From assembly GCA_027482185.1 (NCBI GenBank), contig JAIXWF010000015.1:248001-312000 (forward strand): a DNA stretch of 64,000 bases, written 5' to 3'. Numbering within the stretch: position 1 is the stretch's first letter; each line of letters starts with the position of its first letter. This DNA is from Opitutaceae bacterium. Its GTDB lineage: Bacteria; Verrucomicrobiota; Verrucomicrobiia; Opitutales; Opitutaceae. The notes beneath the pieces were generated by a model. That model made no database searches. It saw nothing but the letters and a program-made list of their open reading frames with translations, and was not told the origin of the DNA. A program made the translations under genes and the position numbers. Shown piece after piece: positions 8,168-17,858 of this stretch.

Positions 8168-8668
8168 ATGAAAACCTCGTTTCGCCTCGCCCTCGTCTCC
8201 CTCCCCCTCGTGCTCGCCGGCGCCGCCGCCGCGCAGCCCGCCGACGCCGACGGTCCGCGCCGCGGCCCGCACGGCCCCCGCGGCAACGCCGCCATCCGCG
8301 TCCTCGACGCCGACCGCAACCACGAGTTGTCCGCCGCCGAGATCGCGGGCGCGTCCGCCGCGCTCCGCACGCTCGACACGAACAACGACGGCACCGTCGC
8401 CGCGACGGAACTCCGCCCGGCGCGTCCGGCCGACGCCCCCGCCCGCCCGGAGCGTCCCGCCGGCCAGACCGACCGCGCGCGGCCCGTCGATCCCGTGATG
8501 CTCGCGCTCGACGCGGACAAGAACGGCAGCCTCTCGGCCGGCGAGATCAACAATGCCGCCGCCAGCCTCGCCGCCCTCGATCTGAACAAGGACGGCAAGC
8601 TCACCGCCGACGAATTCCGTCCGCTGCCCCCGGAAGGCGCGCCCGCAGGCCGCGGTCCGCGCCGCTGA
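8168..8668 (+). CDS. Periplasmic protein with four EF-hand loops
   Basis: 166 aa with signal peptide (MKTSFRLALVSLPLVLAGAA). Four calcium-binding loops are visible in two pairs: DADRNHELSAAEI, DTNNDGTVAATEL, DADKNGSLSAGEI and DLNKDGKLTADEF, with a Pro/Arg-rich linker between the pairs and an RGPRR tail. The ATG at 8168 is preferred over a longer frame because the latter overlaps the kinase out of frame. It lies 176 bases after the kinase stop and ends at a good terminator (8696-8721). It may buffer or sense Ca2+ in the envelope; its link to the two-component system is by position only. A lone GTTAA at 8062-8066 upstream lacks the 11-bp partner. Confidence 0.85.
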   Translation: MKTSFRLALVSLPLVLAGAAAAQPADADGPRRGPHGPRGNAAIRVLDADRNHELSAAEIAGASAALRTLDTNNDGTVAATELRPARPADAPARPERPAGQTDRARPVDPVMLALDADKNGSLSAGEINNAAASLAALDLNKDGKLTADEFRPLPPEGAPAGRGPRR

Positions 8669-8695
8669 CCGCGCCGGACACCCGGACCTTCGCAA

Positions 8696-8721
8696 CCCCG
8701 CCGCTCCAACGGCGGGGTTTT
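8696..8721 (+). terminator. Rho-independent terminator after EF-hand gene
   Basis: CCCCGCCG (8696-8703), loop CTCCAA, CGGCGGGG (8710-8717) and four T. Confidence 0.88.
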
Positions 8722-8826
8722 CTTCGTCCGCCCGACCCGAATTTCGCGATCTCCTGACAGTTTCGGCCGCGGATCGACGCAACAAGTAACCGGTTTCGGC
8801 GTCCCACCCGTCACGAACGCCGCCCG

Positions 8827-10674
8827 ATGAAACGTCTTCACTGGATCTCTTTCTCAAGCACCTGGCTGATGTTGCTGCTGCAACGCACTCCCGTTCTGCG
8901 GCTGCCCCAGTGGGCCGGGGAAGCCGGGGGACTCGCCCGCATCGTCGCCCTGCTTCGAAACGTCGCCGCGACCGCCGGCGCCCTCGGCGCGGTGCATTCG
9001 GTCGCCGGCGCGACCACGCTCTCCGCCACCACGACGAGTCCCGCCGCGGCCACCGTCGGCACCAGTTTCCGCGTCGCCTACGCCATCACCGGCGCCCAGA
9101 GCGCCGCCGCCTCGTGGACCGTCGCCGGCAGTGTCCCGCCGGGCCTGACATTCAACAACGGCGCCACGAGCGGCACCATAAACGTCGCCAACCTCGTCCT
9201 CAGCGGCACGCCCACGACGGCCGGTTCCTACACGTTCACGCTGCGCGGCTGGGAACGCGTCAACGCCGGCGCCGCCGGTTCGCCGACCTATTCCTACACC
9301 GTCAATGTCGCGGCCGCCGCGGTCACCGCCGTCGCGCCGAGCTTCACGACCCAACCCTCGGCCCAGACCGCGGATGTCGGCGGCACCGTGACCTTCGCCG
9401 CCGCCGCCGCGGGCACGCCCGCGCCGACGTATCAATGGCGCAAGGACGGCGTCGCGATCGCCGGCGCCACGTCGGCTTCGCTCACGCTCGGCAGCCTGCT
9501 CGCCTCCGACGCCGGCGCCTACTCCGTCGTCGCCACCAATTCCGCCGGCTCCGCCACCAGCAACGTTGCCACGCTCACGGTCCGGGCCGCGACCGCGGGC
9601 CTCGCCTTCACGGTGCAGCCGCAATCGCAGCACGTCGCGGTCGGCGGCACCGTTACCCTGACCGCCGCCACCGGCACGGCCGGAACGACGTGGCAGTGGC
9701 GCAAAGACGGCACGGCGCTCGCCGGCGCCACCGGCGCGACCCTCACCCTGCCGTCCGCCAGCGCGACCACCATGGGCTTCTACACCGTCGTCGCCACCGC
9801 CGGCGGCGCGTCGCTCACCTCCGATGTTGCGATCGTCACCGTGGCCACGGGCGGCCCGAGTCGGTTGATCAACGTCTCGACCCGCGGCTTCGTGCAGGCC
9901 GGCGGCTCGCTCACCCCGGGCTTCGTCCTCAAGGGCAATGCCGGCAAGGCCCTCGTCATCCGCGCCGTCGGCCCGACCCTCGGCTCCTTCGGCGTCGCCG
10001 GCACCTTGGCCGATCCGTTGATGGAAATCATCCCGCTCGGTGGCAGCACTGCCGTCGCCGCCAACGACAATTGGGGCGGCGCCACCGAGCTCCAGGTCGC
10101 CTTCAACCGCGTCGGCGCCTTCCCGCTGTCGGCCGCGACCTCGAACGACGCCTCTGTCGAGACCACGCTCGCCGCCAACGGCGCCACGGGCTACACCGTG
10201 CGCATCGCCGGCAAAGCCGGCGCCTCCGGGATCGCGTTGGCGGAAGTATACGACGAACAGGGCCTCGACGCTCCGGTGCGGCTCGTGAACGTGTCGACGA
10301 GCGGCTTCGTGGGCACCGGCGACCAGGCCCTCGTGCCCGGCTTCGTGATCGGCGGCACCGCGCCAAAAGCGCTGCTCATCCGCGCCGTCGGCCCCGGCCT
10401 CGAACCCTTCGGCGTCGGCGGTCTCCTGGCCGACCCGCAGCTCGCCGTCGTGCCGCTCGGCAAGGATTTCAACGTCGCCGCCAACGACAATTGGGGCGGC
10501 ACCGCGGCCCTGCAGGCCGCCTTCGGCCAGGCCGGCGCCTTCGCCCTTCCCACCTCGAGCAACGACGCCGTCGTCCTCGTGCGGCTCCCGCCCGGCGGCT
10601 ACACGGTCCTCGTCTCGGGTCGCAACGCGACCACCGGCAACGCCCTCGTCGAGGTCTACGATCTCGATCCGTGA
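8827..10674 (+). CDS. Secreted Ig-like domain protein with two C-terminal surface repeats
   Basis: 615 aa. The N-terminus is unusual: MKRLHWISFSSTWLMLLLQ, then about 35 residues ending AVHSVAGATTLSA, which looks like a long or two-part export leader. Residues about 65-160 form a putative-Ig/cadherin-like domain (SVPPGLTFNN, LSGTPTTAGSYTFTLRG). Two I-set-like Ig domains follow (about 170-253 and 258-340; YQWRKDGVAIAGAT, WQWRKDGTALAGAT). The C-terminus is two tandem repeats (about 345-477 and 484-615) with RLVNVST.GFVGTG, LLIRAVGP.L..FGV and AANDNWGG. No catalytic domain is present, so an adhesive or surface-structural role is inferred. The stop is followed by a GC hairpin and inverted heptamer arrays. 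Confidence 0.82.
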   Translation: MKRLHWISFSSTWLMLLLQRTPVLRLPQWAGEAGGLARIVALLRNVAATAGALGAVHSVAGATTLSATTTSPAAATVGTSFRVAYAITGAQSAAASWTVAGSVPPGLTFNNGATSGTINVANLVLSGTPTTAGSYTFTLRGWERVNAGAAGSPTYSYTVNVAAAAVTAVAPSFTTQPSAQTADVGGTVTFAAAAAGTPAPTYQWRKDGVAIAGATSASLTLGSLLASDAGAYSVVATNSAGSATSNVATLTVRAATAGLAFTVQPQSQHVAVGGTVTLTAATGTAGTTWQWRKDGTALAGATGATLTLPSASATTMGFYTVVATAGGASLTSDVAIVTVATGGPSRLINVSTRGFVQAGGSLTPGFVLKGNAGKALVIRAVGPTLGSFGVAGTLADPLMEIIPLGGSTAVAANDNWGGATELQVAFNRVGAFPLSAATSNDASVETTLAANGATGYTVRIAGKAGASGIALAEVYDEQGLDAPVRLVNVSTSGFVGTGDQALVPGFVIGGTAPKALLIRAVGPGLEPFGVGGLLADPQLAVVPLGKDFNVAANDNWGGTAALQAAFGQAGAFALPTSSNDAVVLVRLPPGGYTVLVSGRNATTGNALVEVYDLDP

Positions 10675-10676
10675 AG

Positions 10677-10797
10677 CGCCGCGCCCCAGGGCGCGGCGGG
10701 TTGAAAGTTGAAAGTCCTGAGCTGAAAGACGGAATAACTTTCCGCCCGGTCCGGTCGGCGTGACCGATCCTTCAACTTTCACCTTTCAACTTTCAAC
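10677..10797. repeat. GC hairpin plus inverted heptamer arrays between convergent genes
   Basis: A hairpin CGCCGCGCCC/GGGCGCGGCG (10677-10698) is followed by GTTGAAAGTTGAAAG (10700-10714). Its exact reverse complement CTTTCAACTTTCAAC occurs at 10783-10797. Both arms belong to 7-bp period arrays (unit TTCAACT or its complement). The element separates the convergent Ig-protein and lutC genes and may act as a bidirectional terminator, although no classical T-run is present. Confidence 0.75.
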
Positions 10798-10814
10798 CGC
10801 GGCCTCGCGCCGCC

Positions 10815-11426
10815 TCAGACAATCAGCGCGATCTGCACGCCGGGGCCGTGCACGCCTTCGATGAGGATGCCCTCGACGTCGGCGGTTTTCGAAGGACCCG
10901 TGACCCAGATCACGTTGCGGTCCTGGCCGAGCGCCGCGACCGCCTGCGTGAGATCCGAAAAAATCGCCGCGCGTTCGACCACCGCGATGTGCACCCAGGG
11001 CGCAAGCGCGGCCAGCCGCCGCGAGGTCGCCGCATCGTTCAGCACGATCGTGCCGGATTCGGCCACCGCCCCGGCCGCGCGCGTGATGCCGAAGGCGTAA
11101 TCGTCGACGCGTTTGCGGTCGAAATCGGTCTCCACCGTGAAGCCCGCGCCGAAGTGCGGCGCGAGCTGCGGCCACAACGCCGGGTCGCAATAGCCGCGGG
11201 TCCAGCCCCCGGCCTTCAGAAAGTCCGCCACGGCGGCGGCCGACGTGTAGGCGTGGGCGCTCACGCGCTTCATGCGCTCGGCGAGCAGCTCCGCGAGATC
11301 GCGGCCCGCGATCATTTTCCGCAGCACCGCCATGTCGGCATCGTACTGCGGCAACGGGGCGCGTTCGCGCAGGGGCGCGAGGGCGCCGCGGACTCGGGAA
11401 AAAATGGCTTCGCGGTCGTCGGTCAT
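10815..11426 (-). CDS. lutC: LutC/YkgG-type L-lactate oxidation protein
   Basis: 203 aa, LUD domain. Recognisable family features are the N-terminal IFSRVRGAL, the central GAVAESGTIVLNDAATSRRLAALAPW and the C-terminal VWVTGPSKTADVEGILIEGVHGPG. LutC works with LutA and LutB as a cytoplasmic iron-sulfur complex oxidising L-lactate to pyruvate. The ATG at 11426 gives the family's normal start and overlaps the stop of the OPT transporter gene by four bases (ATGA), indicating translational coupling. It is the last gene of the operon lutA-lutB-OPT-lutC. Confidence 0.93.
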   Translation of the reverse strand: MTDDREAIFSRVRGALAPLRERAPLPQYDADMAVLRKMIAGRDLAELLAERMKRVSAHAYTSAAAVADFLKAGGWTRGYCDPALWPQLAPHFGAGFTVETDFDRKRVDDYAFGITRAAGAVAESGTIVLNDAATSRRLAALAPWVHIAVVERAAIFSDLTQAVAALGQDRNVIWVTGPSKTADVEGILIEGVHGPGVQIALIV

Positions 11427-13714
11427 GGGCGGGAGCGGGGAGCGGAGAGCAGTTTTTCGCGCGCGACGAGATAAAGAAACCCGACGATCAGCGCGAAGGG
11501 AATGAGCGCGAGGGCATCGGCGTGCGGGCCCTCGTAAAACGGATTGTGCGCGGCGGCCCACTTCGTGACCGCGGCGTCGAACGAGTCCAGCACGCCCGCG
11601 AGGAACGCGATCACGATCCCCGCGATCGCGCCGCCGGCGATGTAGCCGGAGGCCAGCAGCACGCCGGGGCTCTTGTCGCTCTCCGCGGCGAATTGCTCCT
11701 CCGTCAACGCGGCGTGCGCGGCCTGCCGGCGCAGCTTGCGGTCCACGAGCCAGCGCACCACGCCGCCGACAAAGATCGGCATCGAGGCCGAGAGCGGCAG
11801 GTAAACGCCGACCGCAAACGCCAGCGCGGGCACAAACGACAGCTGCATCGTCACCGCGATCATCACGCCGAGCAGCACGAGCGCCCACGGCAGCTTCTGG
11901 TCGAGGATGCCCTTGATGATGTAGGAAACGAGCGTCGCCTTGGGCGCGTCGAATTTGCGGACCTCGGTGCCGTCGGGGCGTTTCGAATACGCGCCGTTGA
12001 TGCCGGGATCGACGAACCACACCGCCGCGCCGCGCTCGTCCACGAAGTACTTGCCCGCCGGGCCGCCGACGGCGTCGGTCTTGTGCCAGACGCGGTACTG
12101 TTTCCCGTCGTCGCGGGCCTGCGGGCCGACCAGGCCCTGGGTGCCGGGTTCGAGTTGCGCGACGTCGGTTTTCAATCCCGGCGCGATCTGCGCGGCGGGC
12201 ATGTAGACGACGGCGGAATCGTTGAGCTTGAGCAGAATCGGCCCGAGCAACAAAGCCGAGGCGAAGGCCCCGATGAGAATCGCGTACTGCTGCAGCTTCG
12301 GCGTGCCGCCGAGCAAATACCCGGTCTTCAAATCCTGCGACGTCGTGCCGCCGTTCGAAGCCGCGATGCAGACGATGGCGCCGACGGAGAGCGCGGTCAC
12401 GTAGTAGGTGCCGCCCTTCCAACCGACCAGGAGGAAGACGAGGCAGGTGAACAGCAGCGTCGCCACCGTCATGCCCGAGATCGGATTCGAGGAAGATCCG
12501 ATTTCGCCCGTCAGCCGCGACGACACGGCCACGAAGAGAAACCCGAGGACCACGATCAACAGCGCGCCGAGCAGGTTCATGTGCAGCGACGGCGCGAGCA
12601 TGATCAGCGCGATCAGCACCACGATGCCGATGCCGACGAACTTCATCGACAGGTCGCGGTCCGTGCGCGGGACATCGCCGCCGCCGGCCGCCGCCCCGGG
12701 ACCGCGCAGGCCGGCAAATCCGCCGCGCAGGCCGTGCCAGATCGTCGGCAGAGCCTGGAGCAGGCTGATGATGCCGCCGGCGGCCACGGCGCCGGCGCCG
12801 ATGTAGAGAATGTAGGCGCTGCGGATGCCGTTGGCCGAGAGTTCGGAAATCGGCGCGGTCGCGGGCGCGAGCGGCGCGGCCAGGCCTTCGCCGAAGAATT
12901 TGATCAGCGGGATCAGCAGCAGGTACGAGAGCACGCCGCCGGCGCACATGACCGAAGCGATGCGCGGCCCGATGATGTAGCCGACGCCGACAAGCTCCGG
13001 GGAAATCTCCGCGCCGACGGAGCCGGACTTGAGCGGCGGGCCGAAGACTTTTTCCGGCACGTCCTTCCACGCCTTGAAGGCGATGTTGAGTGTCTTGTAG
13101 ACGAGGCCGATCGCGAACCCGGCGAAGACAATCTTGGCGCCGGGGGATTGCCCGAGCCCGGCCGCCTCGGCGGCGCGCATCTCGGCCTGGGCCGAAGGCG
13201 ACGCGGCCGCGCGGGATTCCGCGTTGGCACCGGCGCGCAGGACCGCCGCGCAGGCCGTGCCTTCCGGATACTTCAAGGTGCCGTGTTCCTGCACGATCAA
13301 CGCGCGGCGCAGCGGCACCATCATCAGGATTCCGAGCAGGCCGCCGAGCAAACCGACCAACAGCACGCGGGTGAGCTCGAGGTCGAAGCCGAGGATGAGG
13401 ATCGCGGGCATCGTGACGCCGACGCCGAAGGCGATCGACTCGCCGGCCGAACCGGCGGTCTGCGTGATGTTGTTTTCCAGGATCGTCGAGTCGCGGACGC
13501 CGACCTTGGAAAACGCGCGGAACATCGCGAGCGAGATGACTGCGACGGGAATCGACGCGCTCACCGTGAGCCCGACCTTGAGCACGAGGTACAGCGACGA
13601 GGCGCCGAAGATGATGCCGAGCACGGTGCCCGTGAGCACGGCGCGCAGCGTGAACTCGCGCATCGCGGTGCCGTCCGGAATGTAGGGTTCGAACTTCGCG
13701 GACGGGGGCGTCAT
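11423..13714 (-). CDS. OPT-family oligopeptide transporter embedded in lut operon
   Basis: 763 aa, with many membrane helices characteristic of the OPT superfamily: EFTLRAVLTGTVLGIIFGAS at the N-terminus, EGTACAAVLRAG at about 150-161, and several Gly-rich helices. A hydrophilic loop of about 100 residues (about 500-605) interrupts the helices before the final set. OPT proteins move oligopeptides or metal-siderophore conjugates by proton symport. Transport of lactate has not been shown for the family, so its place between lutB and lutC is puzzling. It is 40 bases after lutB and overlaps lutC by 4 bases, so it is co-transcribed. Confidence 0.88.
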   Translation of the reverse strand: MTPPSAKFEPYIPDGTAMREFTLRAVLTGTVLGIIFGASSLYLVLKVGLTVSASIPVAVISLAMFRAFSKVGVRDSTILENNITQTAGSAGESIAFGVGVTMPAILILGFDLELTRVLLVGLLGGLLGILMMVPLRRALIVQEHGTLKYPEGTACAAVLRAGANAESRAAASPSAQAEMRAAEAAGLGQSPGAKIVFAGFAIGLVYKTLNIAFKAWKDVPEKVFGPPLKSGSVGAEISPELVGVGYIIGPRIASVMCAGGVLSYLLLIPLIKFFGEGLAAPLAPATAPISELSANGIRSAYILYIGAGAVAAGGIISLLQALPTIWHGLRGGFAGLRGPGAAAGGGDVPRTDRDLSMKFVGIGIVVLIALIMLAPSLHMNLLGALLIVVLGFLFVAVSSRLTGEIGSSSNPISGMTVATLLFTCLVFLLVGWKGGTYYVTALSVGAIVCIAASNGGTTSQDLKTGYLLGGTPKLQQYAILIGAFASALLLGPILLKLNDSAVVYMPAAQIAPGLKTDVAQLEPGTQGLVGPQARDDGKQYRVWHKTDAVGGPAGKYFVDERGAAVWFVDPGINGAYSKRPDGTEVRKFDAPKATLVSYIIKGILDQKLPWALVLLGVMIAVTMQLSFVPALAFAVGVYLPLSASMPIFVGGVVRWLVDRKLRRQAAHAALTEEQFAAESDKSPGVLLASGYIAGGAIAGIVIAFLAGVLDSFDAAVTKWAAAHNPFYEGPHADALALIPFALIVGFLYLVAREKLLSAPRSRP

Positions 13715-13754
13715 GGCGGACAGGGCAACGGAGACCGGCGGGCAGGGCGCCGGC

Positions 13755-15140
<1,386 letters not shown>

Positions 15141-15150
15141 CGTCGGGACC

Positions 15151-15915
15151 TCAGGATTTCGCCGCCTTGAGGGCGTCGCGCAAAACCTGCGCGAGGTGCA
15201 GCGTCTTGACCGGCTTGCCTTCCTTCGCGGCCAGGCCGCCGAGGTGCATCATGCAACTCATGTCGCCGGAGACGACGACGTCGGGGTTCGCGGCGCGCAT
15301 GTGCTCCAGTTTCAGATCGCCCATCGCCGAGGAGATATTGGGAAACGAAACCGAGAACGTGCCGCCGAAACCGCAGCACTGCTCGCCCTCGCCGAACTCG
15401 GCGAGCTTCACGCCCGCGATCGAGCGCAGCAGCGTCAGCGCCGCCTCGCCGCTGGCCGTGCCGCGCGTGTGGCAGGCGCGGTGGAAGGCCACCGTGGCCG
15501 GATAGGAGCCGGGCCAGGTCTTCACGCCGAGGCCGTTGACGATGAAGTCCGCCAGTTCCCACGTGCGCCGGCCGAGCGCCGCGACCTCGGGCAGGTCGCT
15601 TTCTTTTTCGAATTCCAGCACCGCGCCGTGGAACATCATCGCCGCGCAAGACCCGCTCGGCACCACGACCGGATCCTCGCCCGCAAAGGTGCGCACCGTG
15701 TGGCGCACGACGCGCCGCGAGGCCGCCCAGTCGCCGCCGTTGAAGGCCGGTTGCCCGCAGCAGGTTTGGCCTTCCGGAAACACGACGGTGACGCCGAGGT
15801 GCTCGAGCACTTCGACGGTGGCCGCGGCGACGTCGTCGTAGAAGGCATCGCACAGGCACGTGGCCATGAGCTGCACGCGTTTGCCGGTGATGGGACTGCG
15901 CTCGGTGTTGAGCAT
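15151..15915 (-). CDS. lutA: LutA (Fe-S)-binding L-lactate oxidation subunit
   Basis: 254 aa with two CCG domains typical of LutA and GlcF/HdrB proteins: TCCGQPAFNGGDW (about 51-63) and QCCGFGGTFS (about 179-188), each expected to bind a non-cubane iron-sulfur cluster. Further Cys residues occur in TCLCDAF and GDMSCMMHLGG. The ATG at 15915 is used; an internal ATG would also leave the fold intact. First gene of the operon lutA-lutB-OPT-lutC and divergent from rhamnulokinase at 16218. With rhamnose catabolism producing L-lactate, LutABC would complete conversion to pyruvate. Confidence 0.94.
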   Translation of the reverse strand: MLNTERSPITGKRVQLMATCLCDAFYDDVAAATVEVLEHLGVTVVFPEGQTCCGQPAFNGGDWAASRRVVRHTVRTFAGEDPVVVPSGSCAAMMFHGAVLEFEKESDLPEVAALGRRTWELADFIVNGLGVKTWPGSYPATVAFHRACHTRGTASGEAALTLLRSIAGVKLAEFGEGEQCCGFGGTFSVSFPNISSAMGDLKLEHMRAANPDVVVSGDMSCMMHLGGLAAKEGKPVKTLHLAQVLRDALKAAKS

Positions 15916-16217
15916 GAAGAGGAGAGGAAAACCGTGCGTCGCCCCCTCGGCCTTGCAACCGAAATTCCCGGTCCCGGAGGATTGCGGATCGCGAATTGCG
16001 GAATGCGGATTGCCGCCGGCGAAGTCCTCCGCAGCAATGGGTCGGGGAGCGGTCAGCCTTCAGCGGTCAGCTTTCAGCCCTCAGCGTTCAGCTCTCCGCC
16101 GCCAGCATTCCGGTTTCCGGTCTTCGGTTTCCGGTTTTCCATTTCGCCTTTCGCCTTCTCTGTTTCTTCCGTTTCCCGCTTTCCCAATTTTCCGCCTTTC
16201 CCAATTTTCATCCCGCC
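15916..16217. repeat. Heptamer arrays filling lutA-rhaB divergent intergenic region
   Basis: Most of these 302 bases are degenerate 7-bp repeats. ATTGCGG-type units run from 15981 to about 16013, six consecutive TCAGCNN units from about 16054, and TTTCCGG/TTTCCCA-type units up to about 16210, just before the rhaB ATG. No gene and no classic operator could be separated from the repeat. Promoters for both operons must lie within or beside these arrays. Confidence 0.8.
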
Positions 16218-17675
16218 ATGCCTTCCCTCTACACCGCCGCCCTCGATTTCGGTGCGACCAGTGGTCGCGTGATTCTCGGCGAATGGTCCCGCAACCGGCT
16301 CACGTTGACCGAAGTCCACCGTTTCCCGAACGCCTTCCGTTCCCTCAACGGCCACGACTATTGGGAAATCGGCACGCTGTGGCACGAGGCCCAGACCGGC
16401 CTGCGCAAGGCCGTCGCCGCCCTACCGAAAAAGGCGACCCTCGCCTCCGTCGGCGTCGATTGCTGGGGCGTCGATTTCGCCCTGCTCAACGACCAAGGCC
16501 GCCTCGTTTTCCCGATCCACGCCTACCGCGACCCGCGCTCCCAACCCGGCCTGCAGCGCCTCGCCAACACCCGCGCCGCCCTCGCCCGGATCTACGCCGC
16601 CACCGGCATCCCGAACGTCTTCTACAACTCGTCCCTTCATCTCGAGGAAACCGTCGCGAATTGCCCCGCGATCACCGACCTCGCGACGCGCTGCCTTTTT
16701 TTGCCGGACTATTTCAACTACCTCCTCTCCGGCAAAATGGAGGTCGAGCTCACCATCGCCAGCACCTCGCAGTTGCTCGATGTCCACTCCACGGGTTGGT
16801 CCGCCGAGGCGTTGAAGTACTTCCGCCTGCCGCCGCAGTGGTTTTCCCAACCCATTCTTTCCGGCACCAAACTCGGGAAACTTCGTCCCGAACTCGCCGC
16901 CGGCAGCCCCGCTCTCGCCAAGACCCAGGTCATCGCCGTCCCCGGCCATGACACCGCCTGCGCCTACGACGCCATGCCGGCCGCGCCCGACGGCACCGAT
17001 CTCTATCTCAGTTCCGGCACCTGGTCGCTCGTCGGTTGCGAAAGCGACACCCCCGTCCTCGGCGCCGAGGCCCAGGCCGCGCGCATTTCCAACGAACGCA
17101 TCGGCGACGGCCGCTACCGCCCCCTGACCAACGTCATCGGCCTCTGGCTCCTCGAAGGCATCATGAAGGACTTCGCCACGCGGCCGACCAACGACCGTGG
17201 CTGGGCCGCCCTGATCACGGCCGCGGAAAAACTTCCCGCGCCCGCCGCTCTCCTCGACGTCACGGATCCCGCCTTCGCCAACCCGCCCTCGATGAAGGCC
17301 GCGATCGACGCGCACCTGAAACGCCGCAAGCTTCGCGCCCCCGCCGACCTCGCGGCCTACACGCGCCTGATCTGCGCCTCGCTCGGCCAAGGCCACGCCG
17401 ACGCCATGCGCAACTTCGAGCGCATGATGAACCGCCGCTTCAAACGCATCCTCATCGTCGGCGGCGGCTCCAAGAACCGCCTGCTCTGCCAGGCGACGGC
17501 CGACGCCGCCGGCATCCCCGTGATCAGTTTTGCCCTCGAAGGCACCGCCGTCGGCAACATTGCCCGCCAGCTCATCGGCCTCGGCGCCGTCAAAGACCTC
17601 GCGACGTTCCGCCGCCACCTCGGCGCGGATCTGAAGCAGACCGTCTATTCGCCGCGCCCGCGCGCTGGCACCTAA
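16218..17675 (+). CDS. rhaB: Rhamnulokinase (FGGY carbohydrate kinase)
   Basis: 485 aa. The FGGY fold is clear: N-terminal ALDFGATSGRVILG (ATP phosphate loop), CWGVDFALLNDQGRLV (about 91-106), HDTACAYDAMP in the middle, LYLSSGTWSLVG, and the C-terminal ILIVGGGSKNRLLCQATADA with EGTAVGNIARQLI. These match RhaB, which phosphorylates L-rhamnulose at C1. The ATG at 16218 is chosen because the upstream frame is only heptamer repeat. Rhamnose isomerase is not in the window. The aldolase for its product is at 38518. Divergent from lutA, whose complex would oxidise the lactate formed by rhamnose breakdown. Confidence 0.92.
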   Translation: MPSLYTAALDFGATSGRVILGEWSRNRLTLTEVHRFPNAFRSLNGHDYWEIGTLWHEAQTGLRKAVAALPKKATLASVGVDCWGVDFALLNDQGRLVFPIHAYRDPRSQPGLQRLANTRAALARIYAATGIPNVFYNSSLHLEETVANCPAITDLATRCLFLPDYFNYLLSGKMEVELTIASTSQLLDVHSTGWSAEALKYFRLPPQWFSQPILSGTKLGKLRPELAAGSPALAKTQVIAVPGHDTACAYDAMPAAPDGTDLYLSSGTWSLVGCESDTPVLGAEAQAARISNERIGDGRYRPLTNVIGLWLLEGIMKDFATRPTNDRGWAALITAAEKLPAPAALLDVTDPAFANPPSMKAAIDAHLKRRKLRAPADLAAYTRLICASLGQGHADAMRNFERMMNRRFKRILIVGGGSKNRLLCQATADAAGIPVISFALEGTAVGNIARQLIGLGAVKDLATFRRHLGADLKQTVYSPRPRAGT

Positions 17676-17703
17676 GGTCGGATCACGCCGGATTGCGGTT
17701 TGA

Positions 17704-17762
17704 GTAGGGGCGCGCCTCGTGCGCGCCCTGCCCGATTGGTCGCGGACGAGCCGCGCCCCTAC
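17704..17762. repeat. Palindromic GTAGGGGCGCG element
   Basis: GTAGGGGCGCG (17704-17714) and its exact reverse complement CGCGCCCCTAC (17752-17762) flank an internal hairpin-forming GC-rich core (GCGCGCC..., GGACGAGCCG). It resembles REP-like intergenic palindromes and is different from the CGTAGCCCGGG family. It lies between rhaB and the pilin cluster. Confidence 0.75.
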
Positions 17763-17858
17763 GCCCAAGCCCGGGGTTAAGATCGGCTCCGGCGGACCGA
17801 TAAAGAGGGGAATCCTTGTTCCCAACCTTGTCGCGTCCCCCACTTTGAACGTCCGGCC

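Noticed and set aside
15916-16217. CRISPR-like regular repeats in the lutA-rhaB gap
   Set aside because: The repeat unit is 7 bp and degenerate, with no spacers, no direct repeats of 24-40 bp and no cas genes nearby.
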